Shown: positions 51,643 to 62,413, numbered from the stretch's first letter. The stretch is DNA of 64,000 nt from Daphnia carinata (GCF_022539665.2 NC_081332.1:372001-436000); one strand, 5' to 3'. Program-made: numbers and translations. The notes: a model not told the origin generated them from the sequence alone.

Positions 51643-51715
51643 CGCCCGATGAGGGACTTGAACACTCGACCTCAGGATTAAAAGTCCCGCGCTCTACCGA
51701 CTGAGCTAACCGGGC
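51643..51715 (-). tRNA. tRNA-Lys-TTT: tRNA-Lys (TTT), T-stem mismatch
   Basis: One base change (ACACTCG for ACCCTCG on the + strand) leaves GAGTG/CCCTC in the T stem, a U-C mismatch. The same change is in the copy at 53798. Confidence 0.88.
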
Positions 51716-51815
51716 TTCCACATTGCCTCTGCGATGAAAACCTCAATTGTTTCTCTGTTGCCTCTAACGAAAGAACGACTTTTTTTTTCATGATTACTAT
51801 TCTCACCCATTTTAC

Positions 51816-51888
51816 GCCTCGATAGCGCAGTAGGCAGCGCGCGAGTCTCATAATCTCGAGGTCGTGAGTTCGAACCTCACTCGGGGCA
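51816..51888 (+). tRNA. tRNA-Met-CAT: tRNA-Met (CAT), elongator type
   Basis: Consensus body; short-spacer subtype follows. Confidence 0.96.
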
Positions 51889-52325
51889 GTTTCTGCATAA
51901 GATTTTTATGCATAAGAACCAAATCCAAATCGATCCGCCTGATCACTGGGAGATAATCGTCTTAGGGAAATTGCACTCAGAGTAACACAAGTTAACCGAT
52001 TCAGAAGAAAACAGCATAACTTAAACCACATAAATAGGTTGTTACTTAGTGTTCCACACCGTATATCAAAGTAGTATTCGGGGAGGAAAAGAAGCAGGCG
52101 ACAAAATAAGGGGGAGAACAGTTAATGTGTTTTTGCTTTCAAGGTAGAGCCAGTCTCAGGGACACAGGAGAAATGGTTCAAACGTTGACTTAAAGAAGGG
52201 GTAAGTTTCTACGATACACTGCAAAACTTTCAAAGTGGAAATGAAAAAAAAGCGCGTTTGTCACAAGAGTGGCTTCTACGAAAAAGGTGGTGTTGAAAAA
52301 TGTTAGTCGTTGGCTTCACTGTCTC

Positions 52326-52397
52326 AGGTCCTACTGAGAATCGAACTCAGATTGTCAGAGTCAGAGTCTGAAGTGCTAACCATTACACCATGGAACC
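52326..52397 (-). tRNA. tRNA-Gln-CTG: tRNA-Gln (CTG)
   Basis: Loop CTCTGAC; same as the copy at 32782. Confidence 0.9.
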
Positions 52398-52509
52398 GTC
52401 ATATAAGTTTGACCCTGTAAGTTTCACCAAGAAACCAACGGTTTTATTGCGATTATAATTTCGTAAGTATTCGATAAATTTCGGTATCAATTGGAGGATT
52501 AAACGATCA

Positions 52510-52591
52510 CGACGAAGATGGGATTCGAACCCACGCGTGCAATGCACAATGGATTAGCAGTCCATCACCTTAACCGCTCGGTCACCTCGTC
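52510..52591 (-). tRNA. tRNA-Ser-GCT: tRNA-Ser (GCT)
   Basis: Consensus copy, 82 nt. Confidence 0.96.
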
Positions 52592-52719
52592 CACAATCTG
52601 GCTCGAATTTCACTTGGGTCACAATGATCCGTAGCCAAATTTCAACAGAGTTTTCCATAACTGTGCATATCACTTATTTGATTTGAAGTATATTCCAATT
52701 AAAGAATGAAATTTAACGA

Positions 52720-52792
52720 CGCCCGATGAGGGACTTGAACCCTCGACCTCAGGATTAAAAGTCCCGCGCTCTACCGACTGAGCTAACCGGGC
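52720..52792 (-). tRNA. tRNA-Lys-TTT: tRNA-Lys (TTT)
   Basis: Consensus body. Confidence 0.96.
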
Positions 52793-52892
52793 TTCCACAT
52801 TGCCTCTGCGATGAAAACCTCAATTGTTTCTCTGTTGCCTCTAACGAAAGAACGACTTTTTTTTTCATGATTACTATTCTCACCCATTTTAC

Positions 52893-52965
52893 GCCTCGAT
52901 AGCGCAGTAGGCAGCGCGCGAGTCTCATAATCTCGAGGTCGTGAGTTCGAACCTCACTCGGGGCA
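52893..52965 (+). tRNA. tRNA-Met-CAT: tRNA-Met (CAT), elongator type
   Basis: Consensus body; short-spacer subtype follows. Confidence 0.96.
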
Positions 52966-53403
52966 GTTTCTGCATAAGATTTTTATGCATAAGAACCAAA
53001 TCCAAATCGATCCGCCTGATCACTGGGAGATAATCGTCTTAGGGAAATTGCACTCAGAGTAACACAAGTTAACCGATTCAGAAGAAAACAGCATAACTTA
53101 AACCACATAAATAGGTTGTTACTTAGTGTTCCACACCGTATATCAAAGTAGTATTCGGGGAGGAAAAGAAGCAGGCGACAAAATAAGGGGGGAGAACAGT
53201 TAATGTGTTTTTGCTTTCAAGGTAGAGCCAGTCTCAGGGACACAGGAGAAATGGTTCAAACGTTGACTTAAAGAAGGGGTAAGTTTCTACGATACACTGC
53301 AAAACTTTCAAAGTGGAAATGAAAAAAAAGCGCGTTTGTCACAAGAGTGGCTTCTACGAAAAAGGTGGTGTTGAAAAATGTTAGTCGTTGGCTTCACTGT
53401 CTC

Positions 53404-53475
53404 AGGTTCTACTGAGAATCGAACTCAGATTGTCAGAGTCAAAGTCTGAAGTGCTAACCATTACACCATGGAACC
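53404..53475 (-). tRNA. tRNA-Gln-TTG: tRNA-Gln (TTG)
   Basis: Loop CTTTGAC; same body as the copy at 30497. Confidence 0.9.
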
Positions 53476-53587
53476 GTCATATAAGTTTGACCCTGTAAGT
53501 TTCACCAAGAAACCAACGGTTTTATTGCGATTATAATTTCGTAAGTATTCGATAAATTTCGGTATCAATTGGAGGATTAAATGATCA

Positions 53588-53669
53588 CGACGAAGATGGG
53601 ATTCGAACCCACGCGTGCAATGCACAATGGATTAGCAGTCCATCACCTTAACCGCTCGGTCACCTCGTC
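53588..53669 (-). tRNA. tRNA-Ser-GCT: tRNA-Ser (GCT)
   Basis: Consensus copy, 82 nt. Confidence 0.96.
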
Positions 53670-53797
53670 CGCCATCTGGATCGAATTTCACTTGGGTCAC
53701 AATGATCCGTAGCCAAATTTCAACAGAGTTTTCTATAACTGTGCATATCACTTATTTGATTTGAAGTATATTCCAATTAAAGAATGAAATTTAACGA

Positions 53798-53870
53798 CGC
53801 CCGATGAGGGACTTGAACACTCGACCTCAGGATTAAAAGTCCCGCGCTCTACCGACTGAGCTAACCGGGC
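53798..53870 (-). tRNA. tRNA-Lys-TTT: tRNA-Lys (TTT), T-stem mismatch
   Basis: Carries the same T-stem change as the copy at 51643. Confidence 0.88.
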
Positions 53871-53969
53871 TTCCACATTGCCTCTGCGATGAAAACCTCA
53901 ATTGTTTCTCTGTTGCCTCTAACGAAAGAACGACTTTTTTTTCATGATTACTATTCTCACCCATTTTAC

Positions 53970-54042
53970 GCCTCGATAGCGCAGTAGGCAGCGCGCGAGT
54001 CTCATAATCTCGAGGTCGTGAGTTCGAACCTCACTCGGGGCA
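53970..54042 (+). tRNA. tRNA-Met-CAT: tRNA-Met (CAT), elongator type
   Basis: Last Met of array 1; followed by the full-length spacer up to the pentanucleotide array. Confidence 0.96.
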
Positions 54043-54236
54043 GTTTCTGCATAAGATTTTTGTTCCAACATTTAGATTCAACTCGCACTGCAAGGGCAGT
54101 GTTCGATCGCATCGTTCTCAATTTTAATTCAAACATGAACCAAATCCAAATCGATCCGCCTGATCACTGGGAGATAATCGTCTTAGGGAAATTGCACTCA
54201 GAGTAACACAAGTTAACCGATTCAGAAGAAAACAGC

Positions 54237-55173
54237 TGTTTTGTTTTGTTTTGTTTTGTTTTGTTTTGTTTTGTTTTGTTTTGTTTTGTTTTGTTTTGTT
54301 TTGTTTTGTTTTGTTTTGTTTTGTTTTGTTTTGTTTTGTTTTGTTTTGTTTTGTTTTGTTTTGTTTTGTTTTGTTTTGTTTTGTTTTGTTTTGTTTTGTT
54401 TTGTTTTGTTTTGTTTTGTTTTGTTTTGTTTTGTTTTGTTTTGTTTTGTTTTGTTTTGTTTTGTTTTGTTTTGTTTTGTTTTGTTTTGTTTTGTTTTGTT
54501 TTGTTTTGTTTTGTTTTGTTTTGTTTTGTTTTGTTTTGTTTTGTTTTGTTTTGTTTTGTTTTGTTTTGTTTTGTTTTGTTTTGTTTTGTTTTGTTTTGTT
54601 TTGTTTTGTTTTGTTTTGTTTTGTTTTGTTTTGTTTTGTTTTGTTTTGTTTTGTTTTGTTTTGTTTTGTTTTGTTTTGTTTTGTTTTGTTTTGTTTTGTT
54701 TTGTTTTGTTTTGTTTTGTTTTGTTTTGTTTTGTTTTGTTTTGTTTTGTTTTGTTTTGTTTTGTTTTGTTTTGTTTTGTTTTGTTTTGTTTTGTTTTGTT
54801 TTGTTTTGTTTTGTTTTGTTTTGTTTTGTTTTGTTTTGTTTTGTTTTGTTTTGTTTTGTTTTGTTTTGTTTTGTTTTGTTTTGTTTTGTTTTGTTTTGTT
54901 TTGTTTTGTTTTGTTTTGTTTTGTTTTGTTTTGTTTTGTTTTGTTTTGTTTTGTTTTGTTTTGTTTTGTTTTGTTTTGTTTTGTTTTGTTTTGTTTTGTT
55001 TTGTTTTGTTTTGTTTTGTTTTGTTTTGTTTTGTTTTGTTTTGTTTTGTTTTGTTTTGTTTTGTTTTGTTTTGTTTTGTTTTGTTTTGTTTTGTTTTGTT
55101 TTGTTTTGTTTTGTTTTGTTTTGTTTTGTTTTGTTTTGTTTTGTTTTGTTTTGTTTTGTTTTGTTTTGTTTTG

Positions 55174-55204
<31 letters not shown>

Positions 55205-55221
55205 TGTTTTGTTTTGTTTTG

Positions 55222-55252
<31 letters not shown>

Positions 55253-55790
55253 TGTTTTGTTTTGTTTTGTTTTGTTTTGTTTTGTTTTGTTTTGTTTTGT
55301 TTTGTTTTGTTTTGTTTTGTTTTGTTTTGTTTTGTTTTGTTTTGTTTTGTTTTGTTTTGTTTTGTTTTGTTTTGTTTTGTTTTGTTTTGTTTTGTTTTGT
55401 TTTGTTTTGTTTTGTTTTGTTTTGTTTTGTTTTGTTTTGTTTTGTTTTGTTTTGTTTTGTTTTGTTTTGTTTTGTTTTGTTTTGTTTTGTTTTGTTTTGT
55501 TTTGTTTTGTTTTGTTTTGTTTTGTTTTGTTTTGTTTTGTTTTGTTTTGTTTTGTTTTGTTTTGTTTTGTTTTGTTTTGTTTTGTTTTGTTTTGTTTTGT
55601 TTTGTTTTGTTTTGTTTTGTTTTGTTTTGTTTTGTTTTGTTTTGTTTTGTTTTGTTTTGTTTTGTTTTGTTTTGTTTTGTTTTGTTTTGTTTTGTTTTGT
55701 TTTGTTTTGTTTTGTTTTGTTTTGTTTTGTTTTGTTTTGTTTTGTTTTGTTTTGTTTTGTTTTGTTTTGTTTTGTTTTGTTTTGTTTTGT
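54237..55790 (+). repeat. (TTTTG)n satellite, about 310 copies
   Basis: A nearly perfect pentanucleotide array of about 1.55 kb. Only two interruptions are visible, each a run of seven T, near 55199-55206 and 55247-55254. It starts in the post-Met spacer of array 1 (AACAGC) and ends in the pre-Lys spacer of array 2 (GCCACG), so it forms the seam between the two tRNA arrays. The long Phe/Cys/Val/Leu and Lys/Gln/Asn/Thr ORFs across it are products of the repeat. Confidence 0.98.
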
Positions 55791-55838
55791 GCCACGAAAG
55801 GAGACTGGATTTTCAGAAAAATAAGTAATAGTCTTACA

Positions 55839-55911
55839 CGCCCAACGTGGGGCTCGAACCCACGACCCTGAGATTAAGAGTCTCATGCTCTACCGACTGA
55901 GCTAGCCAGGC
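55839..55911 (-). tRNA. tRNA-Lys-CTT: tRNA-Lys (CTT), unit 1
   Basis: 73 nt; anticodon loop CTCTTAA; T arm GTGGGTTCGAGCCCCAC; acceptor GCCTGGC/GTTGGGC with G-T wobbles. Confidence 0.95.
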
Positions 55912-56309
55912 ACACGTTATGTAGAAGTGCTTGCATTTGATGTGACACCCTTTCCGCTATGTTTTGGAAAAACCATCTCTTTTAATATGCTAATTAACAA
56001 GACATGAACTGCAATCAATAAATTAAACAAACTCTTTACTACCAATAAAAATTCACCCTGTGATTCATTTTTAATGGATACTGGAAGTATCTGGAGGTTT
56101 CGGCTGTAAGTCGGAAGACTTAGAAGCCCAATCATAGATGACCATAGCTGCACTGCAGCTGGCACTATGATTTGCAAACTTCCTATAATTACCTATAATC
56201 AGTTCATGTTGTTGCTGACAAAGCAATGACGATGTACTAATTTCGGTACTACTGCAATCACGAGAAGTAGGTATTTTAAATACTGCGTTGAAAGAGTAAC
56301 ATTCGTTAC

Positions 56310-56383
56310 TGGCCCGTAGGAGGATCGAACTCATGACCTCCGCGTTATTAGCACGGCGCTCTAACCAACTGAGCTAACGGGCC
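56310..56383 (-). tRNA. tRNA-Ile-AAT: tRNA-Ile (AAT), form a, unit 1
   Basis: 74 nt; acceptor GGCCCGT/ACGGGCC; anticodon loop CTAATAA. Confidence 0.95.
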
Positions 56384-56455
56384 TTGATTGACTTAAAAAA
56401 TTTCTAAAATATGAGTGTGTGTTAATGGGCAAAAAACTACAAAAATACTATAAAA

Positions 56456-56537
56456 TGACAGTGAAGGGATTCGAACCCTTGCCTCCGAAGAGACTGGTGC
56501 CTAAAACCAGCGCCATAGACCACTCGGCCACACTATC
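56456..56537 (-). tRNA. tRNA-Leu-TAG: tRNA-Leu (TAG), unit 1
   Basis: 82-nt class II; anticodon loop TTTAGGC; acceptor GATAGTG/CACTGTC; long variable arm. Confidence 0.95.
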
Positions 56538-56699
56538 CAATAGTTATATGGTTCCCGTACATCAATTTATTTGCTGCACCATAGTTATATTGTTCACAAT
56601 AGAAAAACATACCTGGTACTAAACGCTACGAAGATTACATTACCCATCAAGATAATAACTGTACAGCATGTAAATGACTTATCAAATTGTTTGGGAAAT

Positions 56700-56781
56700 C
56701 GCAGACAGCAGGGTTCGAACCTGCGCTCCAAGATGGAAACAGATTTCAAGTCTGTCGCCTTAACCACTCGGCCATGTCTGC
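56700..56781 (-). tRNA. tRNA-Ser-TGA: tRNA-Ser (TGA), unit 1
   Basis: 82-nt class II; anticodon loop CTTGAAA; acceptor GCAGACA/TGTCTGC. Confidence 0.95.
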
Positions 56782-57169
56782 TTGTATTCGCCCATGCAAT
56801 AACATTGCACGGTAAAACCCAGCTCTATAAAGCCCCATTCAAAAAAGTTTGCATAAACTTTTATTCCCAGTGGGAATTCATTTCTACTGTTCTAATAACA
56901 AATAAAACTAGGTGATGAAGATGTAAGCAGCCGGAAGAGCAATTGTGTGCTGTAGATTACTTATCTGCACGAAAGGGGCACAAATGGAATCTTCTTTGGG
57001 CGATCACCTGCCACTCTGTCGCATGGCTACTTTACTACCTCATAGCTGTCATTGTTTGATTTGGGGCACGTTATTCTAAAGAAATTTGGGCCTCTTCATG
57101 ACTACTAGGGGCGAGGAAGGGCGTTTTACACCAAAATGATTTGTGTAACTGAAATAGGTAAACGTACTA

Positions 57170-57243
57170 TGGCCCGTAAGAGGATCGAACTCATGACCTT
57201 CGCGTTATTAGCACGACGCTCTAACCAGCTGAGCTAACAGGCC
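57170..57243 (-). tRNA. tRNA-Ile-AAT: tRNA-Ile (AAT), form b, unit 1
   Basis: Acceptor GGCCTGT/ACGGGCC with one T-G pair; anticodon stem TCGTG/CGCGA. Flanks (GTACTAT before, GTTAAATTT after) differ from those of the other units. Confidence 0.88.
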
Positions 57244-57481
57244 GTTAAATTTACTCGCACGCACGAAAAATCAGCGAGTGCATTCGCAAGCAGAACATGC
57301 CATAGCCCACGTAAAATGAAAGAAAGCCGTCAAACAACCAGCGAAGGATTAGAAAAGCCCAAGAAAAAGCCCCCTTCAAGAACACTTCCAGCTTGACTGA
57401 AGGAATTGAGGGCCGAATGGTTATCAAACGCGTGCCACGAAAGGAGACTGGATTTTCAGAAAAATAAGTAATAGTCTTACA

Positions 57482-57554
57482 CGCCCAACGTGGGGCTCGA
57501 ACCCACGACCCTGAGATTAAGAGTCTCATGCTCTACCGACTGAGCTAGCCAGGC
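57482..57554 (-). tRNA. tRNA-Lys-CTT: tRNA-Lys (CTT), unit 2
   Basis: Identical to unit 1. Confidence 0.95.
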
Positions 57555-57952
57555 ACACGTTATGTAGAAGTGCTTGCATTTGATGTGACACCCTTTCCGC
57601 TATGTTTTGGAAAAACCATCTCTTTTAATATGCTAATTAACAAGACATGAACTGCAATCAATAAATTAAACAAACTCTTTACTACCAATAAAAATTCACC
57701 CTGTGATTCATTTTTAATGGATACTGGAAGTATCTGGAGGTTTCGGCTGTAAGTCGGAAGACTTAGAAGCCCAATCATAGATGACCATAGCTGCACTGCA
57801 GCTGGCACTATGATTTGCAAACTTCCTATAATTACCTATAATCAGTTCATGTTGTTGCTGACAAAGCAATGACGATGTACTAATTTCGGTACTACTGCAA
57901 TCACGAGAAGTAGGTAGTTTAAATACTGCGTTGAAAGAGTAACATTCGTTAC

Positions 57953-58026
57953 TGGCCCGTAGGAGGATCGAACTCATGACCTCCGCGTTATTAGCACGGC
58001 GCTCTAACCAACTGAGCTAACGGGCC
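57953..58026 (-). tRNA. tRNA-Ile-AAT: tRNA-Ile (AAT), form a, unit 2
   Basis: Identical to unit 1. Confidence 0.95.
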
Positions 58027-58098
58027 TTGATTGACTTAAAAAATTTCTAAAATATGAGTGTGTGTTAATGGGCAAAAAACTACAAAAATACTATAAAA

Positions 58099-58180
58099 TG
58101 ACAGTGAAGGGATTCGAACCCTTGCCTCCGAAGAGACTGGTGCCTAAAACCAGCGCCATAGACCACTCGGCCACACTATC
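58099..58180 (-). tRNA. tRNA-Leu-TAG: tRNA-Leu (TAG), unit 2
   Basis: Identical to unit 1. Confidence 0.95.
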
Positions 58181-58342
58181 CAATAGTTATATGGTTCCCG
58201 TACATCAATTTATTTGCTGCACCATAGTTATATTGTTCACAATAGAAAAACATACCTGGTACTAAACGCTACGAAGATTACATTACCCATCAAGATAATA
58301 ACTGTACAGCATGTAAATGACTTATCAAATTGTTTGGGAAAT

Positions 58343-58424
58343 CGCAGACAGCAGGGTTCGAACCTGCGCTCCAAGATGGAAACAGATTTCAAGTCTGTCG
58401 CCTTAACCACTCGGCCATGTCTGC
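58343..58424 (-). tRNA. tRNA-Ser-TGA: tRNA-Ser (TGA), unit 2
   Basis: Identical to unit 1. Confidence 0.95.
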
Positions 58425-58813
58425 TTGTATTCGCCCATGCAATAACATTGCACGGTAAAACCCAGCTCTATAAAGCCCCATTCAAAAAAGTTTGCATAAA
58501 CTTTTATTCCCAGTGGGAATTCATTTCTACTGTTCTAATAACAAATAAAACTAGGTGATGAAGATGTAAGCAGCCGGAAGAGCAATTGTGTGCTGTAGAT
58601 TACTTATCTGCACGAAAGGGGCACAAATGGAATCTTCTTTGGGCGATCACCTGCCACTCTGTCGCATGGCTACTTTACTACCTCATAGCTGTCATTGTTT
58701 GATTTGGGGCACGTTATTCTAAAGAAATTTGGGCCTCTTCATGACTACTAGGGGCGAGGAAGGGCGTTTTACACCAAAATGATTTGTGTAACTGAAATAG
58801 GTAAACGCACTAG

Positions 58814-58887
58814 TGGCCCGTAATAGGATCGAACTCATGACCTCCGCGTTATTAGCACGACGCTCTAACCAACTGAGCTAACAGGCC
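58814..58887 (-). tRNA. tRNA-Ile-AAT: tRNA-Ile (AAT), mosaic of forms a and b, unit 2
   Basis: The patches CCTCCGCG and CCAACTGAG (+ strand) match form a, while CACGACGC and AACAGGCC match form b. A private change in the T stem (CTATT) leaves a G-A mismatch. Confidence 0.8.
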
Positions 58888-59125
58888 ACGGAATATGCTC
58901 GCACGCACGAAAAATCAGCGAGTGCATTCGCAAGCAGAACATGCCATAGCCCACGTAAAATGAAAGAAAGCCGTCAAACAACCAGCGAAGGATTAGAAAA
59001 GCCCAAGAAAAAGCCCCCTTCAAGAACACTTCCAGCTTGACTGAAGGAATTGAGGGCCGAATGGTTATCAAACGCGTGCCACGAAAGGAGACTGGATTTT
59101 CAGAAAAATAAGTAATAGTCTTACA

Positions 59126-59198
59126 CGCCCAACGTGGGGCTCGAACCCACGACCCTGAGATTAAGAGTCTCATGCTCTACCGACTGAGCTAGCCAGGC
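59126..59198 (-). tRNA. tRNA-Lys-CTT: tRNA-Lys (CTT), unit 3
   Basis: Identical to unit 1. Confidence 0.95.
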
Positions 59199-59596
59199 AC
59201 ACGTTATGTAGAAGTGCTTGCATTTGATGTGACACCCTTTCCGCTATGTTTTGGAAAAACCATCTCTTTTAATATGCTAATTAACAAGACATGAACTGCA
59301 ATCAATAAATTAAACAAACTCTTTACTACCAATAAAAATTCACCCTGTGATTCATTTTTAATGGATACTGGAAGTATCTGGAGGTTTCGGCTGTAAGTCG
59401 GAAGACTTAGAAGCCCAATCATAGATGACCATAGCTGCACTGCAGCTGGCACTATGATTTGCAAACTTCCTATAATTACATATAATCAGTTGATGTTGTT
59501 GCTGACAAAGCAATGACGATGTACTAATTTCGGTACTACTGCAATCACGAGAAGTAGGTAGTTTAAATACTGCGTTGAAAGAGTAACATTCGTTAC

Positions 59597-59670
59597 TGGC
59601 CCGTAGGAGGATCGAACTCATGACCTCCGCGTTATTAGCACGGCGCTCTAACCAACTGAGCTAACGGGCC
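59597..59670 (-). tRNA. tRNA-Ile-AAT: tRNA-Ile (AAT), form a, unit 3
   Basis: Identical to unit 1. Confidence 0.95.
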
Positions 59671-59742
59671 TTGATTGACTTAAAAAATTTCTAAAATATG
59701 AGTGTGTGTTAATGGGCAAAAAACTACAAAAATACTATAAAA

Positions 59743-59824
59743 TGACAGTGAAGGGATTCGAACCCTTGCCTCCGAAGAGACTGGTGCCTAAAACCAGCGC
59801 CATAGACCACTCGGCCACACTATC
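59743..59824 (-). tRNA. tRNA-Leu-TAG: tRNA-Leu (TAG), unit 3
   Basis: Identical to unit 1. Confidence 0.95.
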
Positions 59825-59986
59825 CAATAGTTATATGGTTCCCGTACATCAATTTATTTGCTGCACCATAGTTATATTGTTCACAATAGAAAAACATACC
59901 TGGTACTAAACGCTACGAAGATTACATTACCCATCAAGATAATAACTGTACAGCATGTAAATGACTTATCAAATTGTTTGGGAAAT

Positions 59987-60068
59987 CGCAGACAGCAGGG
60001 TTCGAACCTGCGCTCCAAGATGGAAACAGATTTCAAGTCTGTCGCCTTAACCACTCGGCCATGTCTGC
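59987..60068 (-). tRNA. tRNA-Ser-TGA: tRNA-Ser (TGA), unit 3
   Basis: Identical to unit 1. Confidence 0.95.
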
Positions 60069-60457
60069 TTGTATTCGCCCATGCAATAACATTGCACGGT
60101 AAAACCCAGCTCTATAAAGCCCCATTCAAAAAAGTTTGCATAAACTTTTATTCCCAGTGGGAATTCATTTCTACTGTTCTAATAACAAATAAAACTAGGT
60201 GATGAAGATGTAAGCAGCCGGAAGAGCAATTGTGTGCTGTAGATTACTTATCTGCACGAAAGGGGCACAAATGGAATCTTCTTTGGGCGATCACCTGCCA
60301 CTCTGTCGCATGGCTACTTTACTACCTCATAGCTGTCATTGTTTGATTTGGGGCACGTTATTCTAAAGAAATTTGGGCCTCTTCATGACTACTAGGGGCG
60401 AGGAAGGGCGTTTTACACCAAAATGATTTGTGTAACTGAAATAGGTAAACGCACTAG

Positions 60458-60531
60458 TGGCCCGTAAGAGGATCGAACTCATGACCTTCGCGTTATTAGC
60501 ACGACGCTCTAACCAGCTGAGCTAACAGGCC
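60458..60531 (-). tRNA. tRNA-Ile-AAT: tRNA-Ile (AAT), form b, unit 3
   Basis: Body as unit 1 form b; flanks of the common type. Confidence 0.88.
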
Positions 60532-60769
60532 ACGGAATATGCTCGCACGCACGAAAAATCAGCGAGTGCATTCGCAAGCAGAACATGCCATAGCCCACGT
60601 AAAATGAAAGAAAGCCGTCAAACAACCAGCGAAGGATTAGAAAAGCCCAAGAAAAAGCCCCCTTCAAGAACACTTCCAGCTTGACTGAAGGAATTGAGGG
60701 CCGAATGGTTATCAAACGCGTGCCACGAAAGGAGACTGGATTTTCAGAAAAATAAGTAATAGTCTTCTT

Positions 60770-60842
60770 CGCCCAACGTGGGGCTCGAACCCACGACCCT
60801 GAAATTAAGAGTCTCATGCTCTACCGACTGAGCTAGCCAGGC
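60770..60842 (-). tRNA. tRNA-Lys-CTT: tRNA-Lys (CTT), unit 4
   Basis: One change in the anticodon stem (C to T at the fourth pair) gives a G-T wobble; the flank reads CTTCTTCG instead of CTTACACG. Confidence 0.92.
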
Positions 60843-61240
60843 ATACGTTATGTAGAAGTGCTTGCATTTGATGTGACACCCTTTCCGCTATGTTTTGGAA
60901 AAACCATCTCTTTTAATATGCTAATTAACAAGACATGAACTGCAATCAATAAATTAAACAAACTCTTTACTACCAATAAAAATTCACCCTGTGATTCATT
61001 TTTAATGGATACTGGAAGTATCTGGAGGTTTCGGCTGTAAGTCGGAAGACTTAGAAGCCCAATCATAGATGACCATAGCTGCACTGCAGCTGGCACTATG
61101 ATTTGCAAACTTCCTATAATTACATATAATCAGTTGATGTTGTTGCTGACAAAGCAATGACGATGTACTAATTTCGGTACTACTGCAATCACGAGAAGTA
61201 GGTAGTTTAAATACTGCGTTGAAAGAGTAACATTCGTTAC

Positions 61241-61314
61241 TGGCCCGTAGGAGGATCGAACTCATGACCTCCGCGTTATTAGCACGGCGCTCTAACCAAC
61301 TGAGCTAACGGGCC
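61241..61314 (-). tRNA. tRNA-Ile-AAT: tRNA-Ile (AAT), form a, unit 4
   Basis: Identical to unit 1. Confidence 0.95.
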
Positions 61315-61386
61315 TTGATTGACTTAAAAAATTTCTAAAATATGAGTGTGTGTTAATGGGCAAAAAACTACAAAAATACTATAAAA

Positions 61387-61468
61387 TGACAGTGAAGGGA
61401 TTCGAACCCTTGCCTCCGAAGAGACTGGTGCCTAAAACCAGCGCCATAGACCACTCGGCCACACTATC
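61387..61468 (-). tRNA. tRNA-Leu-TAG: tRNA-Leu (TAG), unit 4
   Basis: Identical to unit 1. Confidence 0.95.
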
Positions 61469-61630
61469 CAATAGTTATATGGTTCCCGTACATCAATTTA
61501 TTTGCTGCACCATAGTTATATTGTTCACAATAGAAAAACATACCTGGTACTAAACGCTACGAAGATTACATTACCCATCAAGATAATAACTGTACAGCAT
61601 GTAAATGACTTATCAAATTGTTTGGGAAAT

Positions 61631-61712
61631 CGCAGACAGCAGGGTTCGAACCTGCGCTCCAAGATGGAAACAGATTTCAAGTCTGTCGCCTTAACCACTC
61701 GGCCATGTCTGC
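61631..61712 (-). tRNA. tRNA-Ser-TGA: tRNA-Ser (TGA), unit 4
   Basis: Identical to unit 1. Confidence 0.95.
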
Positions 61713-62101
61713 TTGTATTCGCCCATGCAATAACATTGCACGGTAAAACCCAGCTCTATAAAGCCCCATTCAAAAAAGTTTGCATAAACTTTTATTCCCA
61801 GTGGGAATTCATTTCTACTGTTCTAATAACAAATAAAACTAGGTGATGAAGATGTAAGCAGCCGGAAGAGCAATTGTGTGCTGTAGATTACTTATCTGCA
61901 CGAAAGGGGCACAAATGGAATCTTCTTTGGGCGATCACCTGCCACTCTGTCGCATGGCTACTTTACTACCTCATAGCTGTCATTGTTTGATTTGGGGCAC
62001 GTTATTCTAAAGAAATTTGGGCCTCTTCATGACTACTAGGGGCGAGGAAGGGCGTTTTACACCAAAATGATTTGTGTAACTGAAATAGGTAAACGCACTA
62101 G

Positions 62102-62175
62102 TGGCCCGTAAGAGGATCGAACTCATGACCTTCGCGTTATTAGCACGACGCTCTAACCAGCTGAGCTAACAGGCC
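62102..62175 (-). tRNA. tRNA-Ile-AAT: tRNA-Ile (AAT), form b, unit 4
   Basis: Identical to unit 3 form b. Confidence 0.88.
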
Positions 62176-62413
62176 ACGGAATATGCTCGCACGCACGAAA
62201 AATCAGCGAGTGCATTCGCAAGCAGAACATGCCATAGCCCACGTAAAATGAAAGAAAGCCGTCAAACAACCAGCGAAGGATTAGAAAAGCCCAAGAAAAA
62301 GCCCCCTTCAAGAACACTTCCAGCTTGACTGAAGGAATTGAGGGCCGAATGGTTATCAAACGCGTGCCACGAAAGGAGACTGGATTTTCAGAAAAATAAG
62401 TAATAGTCTTACA

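Larger units (their letters stand above)
50467..54236 (+). repeat. Array 1, right block: one partial and three full units
   Basis: Starts inside a unit just after the BEL2 LTR and ends at the pentanucleotide array. Met-to-Met spacing is 1,077-1,078 bp, because the first three Met copies are followed by ATTTTTATGCATAAGAACC: about 76 bases of spacer are replaced by a 10-base copy of nearby text. The last unit has the full-length spacer again. No protein gene. Confidence 0.95.

Noticed and set aside
54164-55886. Five ORFs of more than 500 codons (FCFVL or KQNKT repeats)
   Set aside because: They are the six-frame reading of a 5-base repeat without stop codons; a period of 5 gives the same five residues in every frame of a strand.
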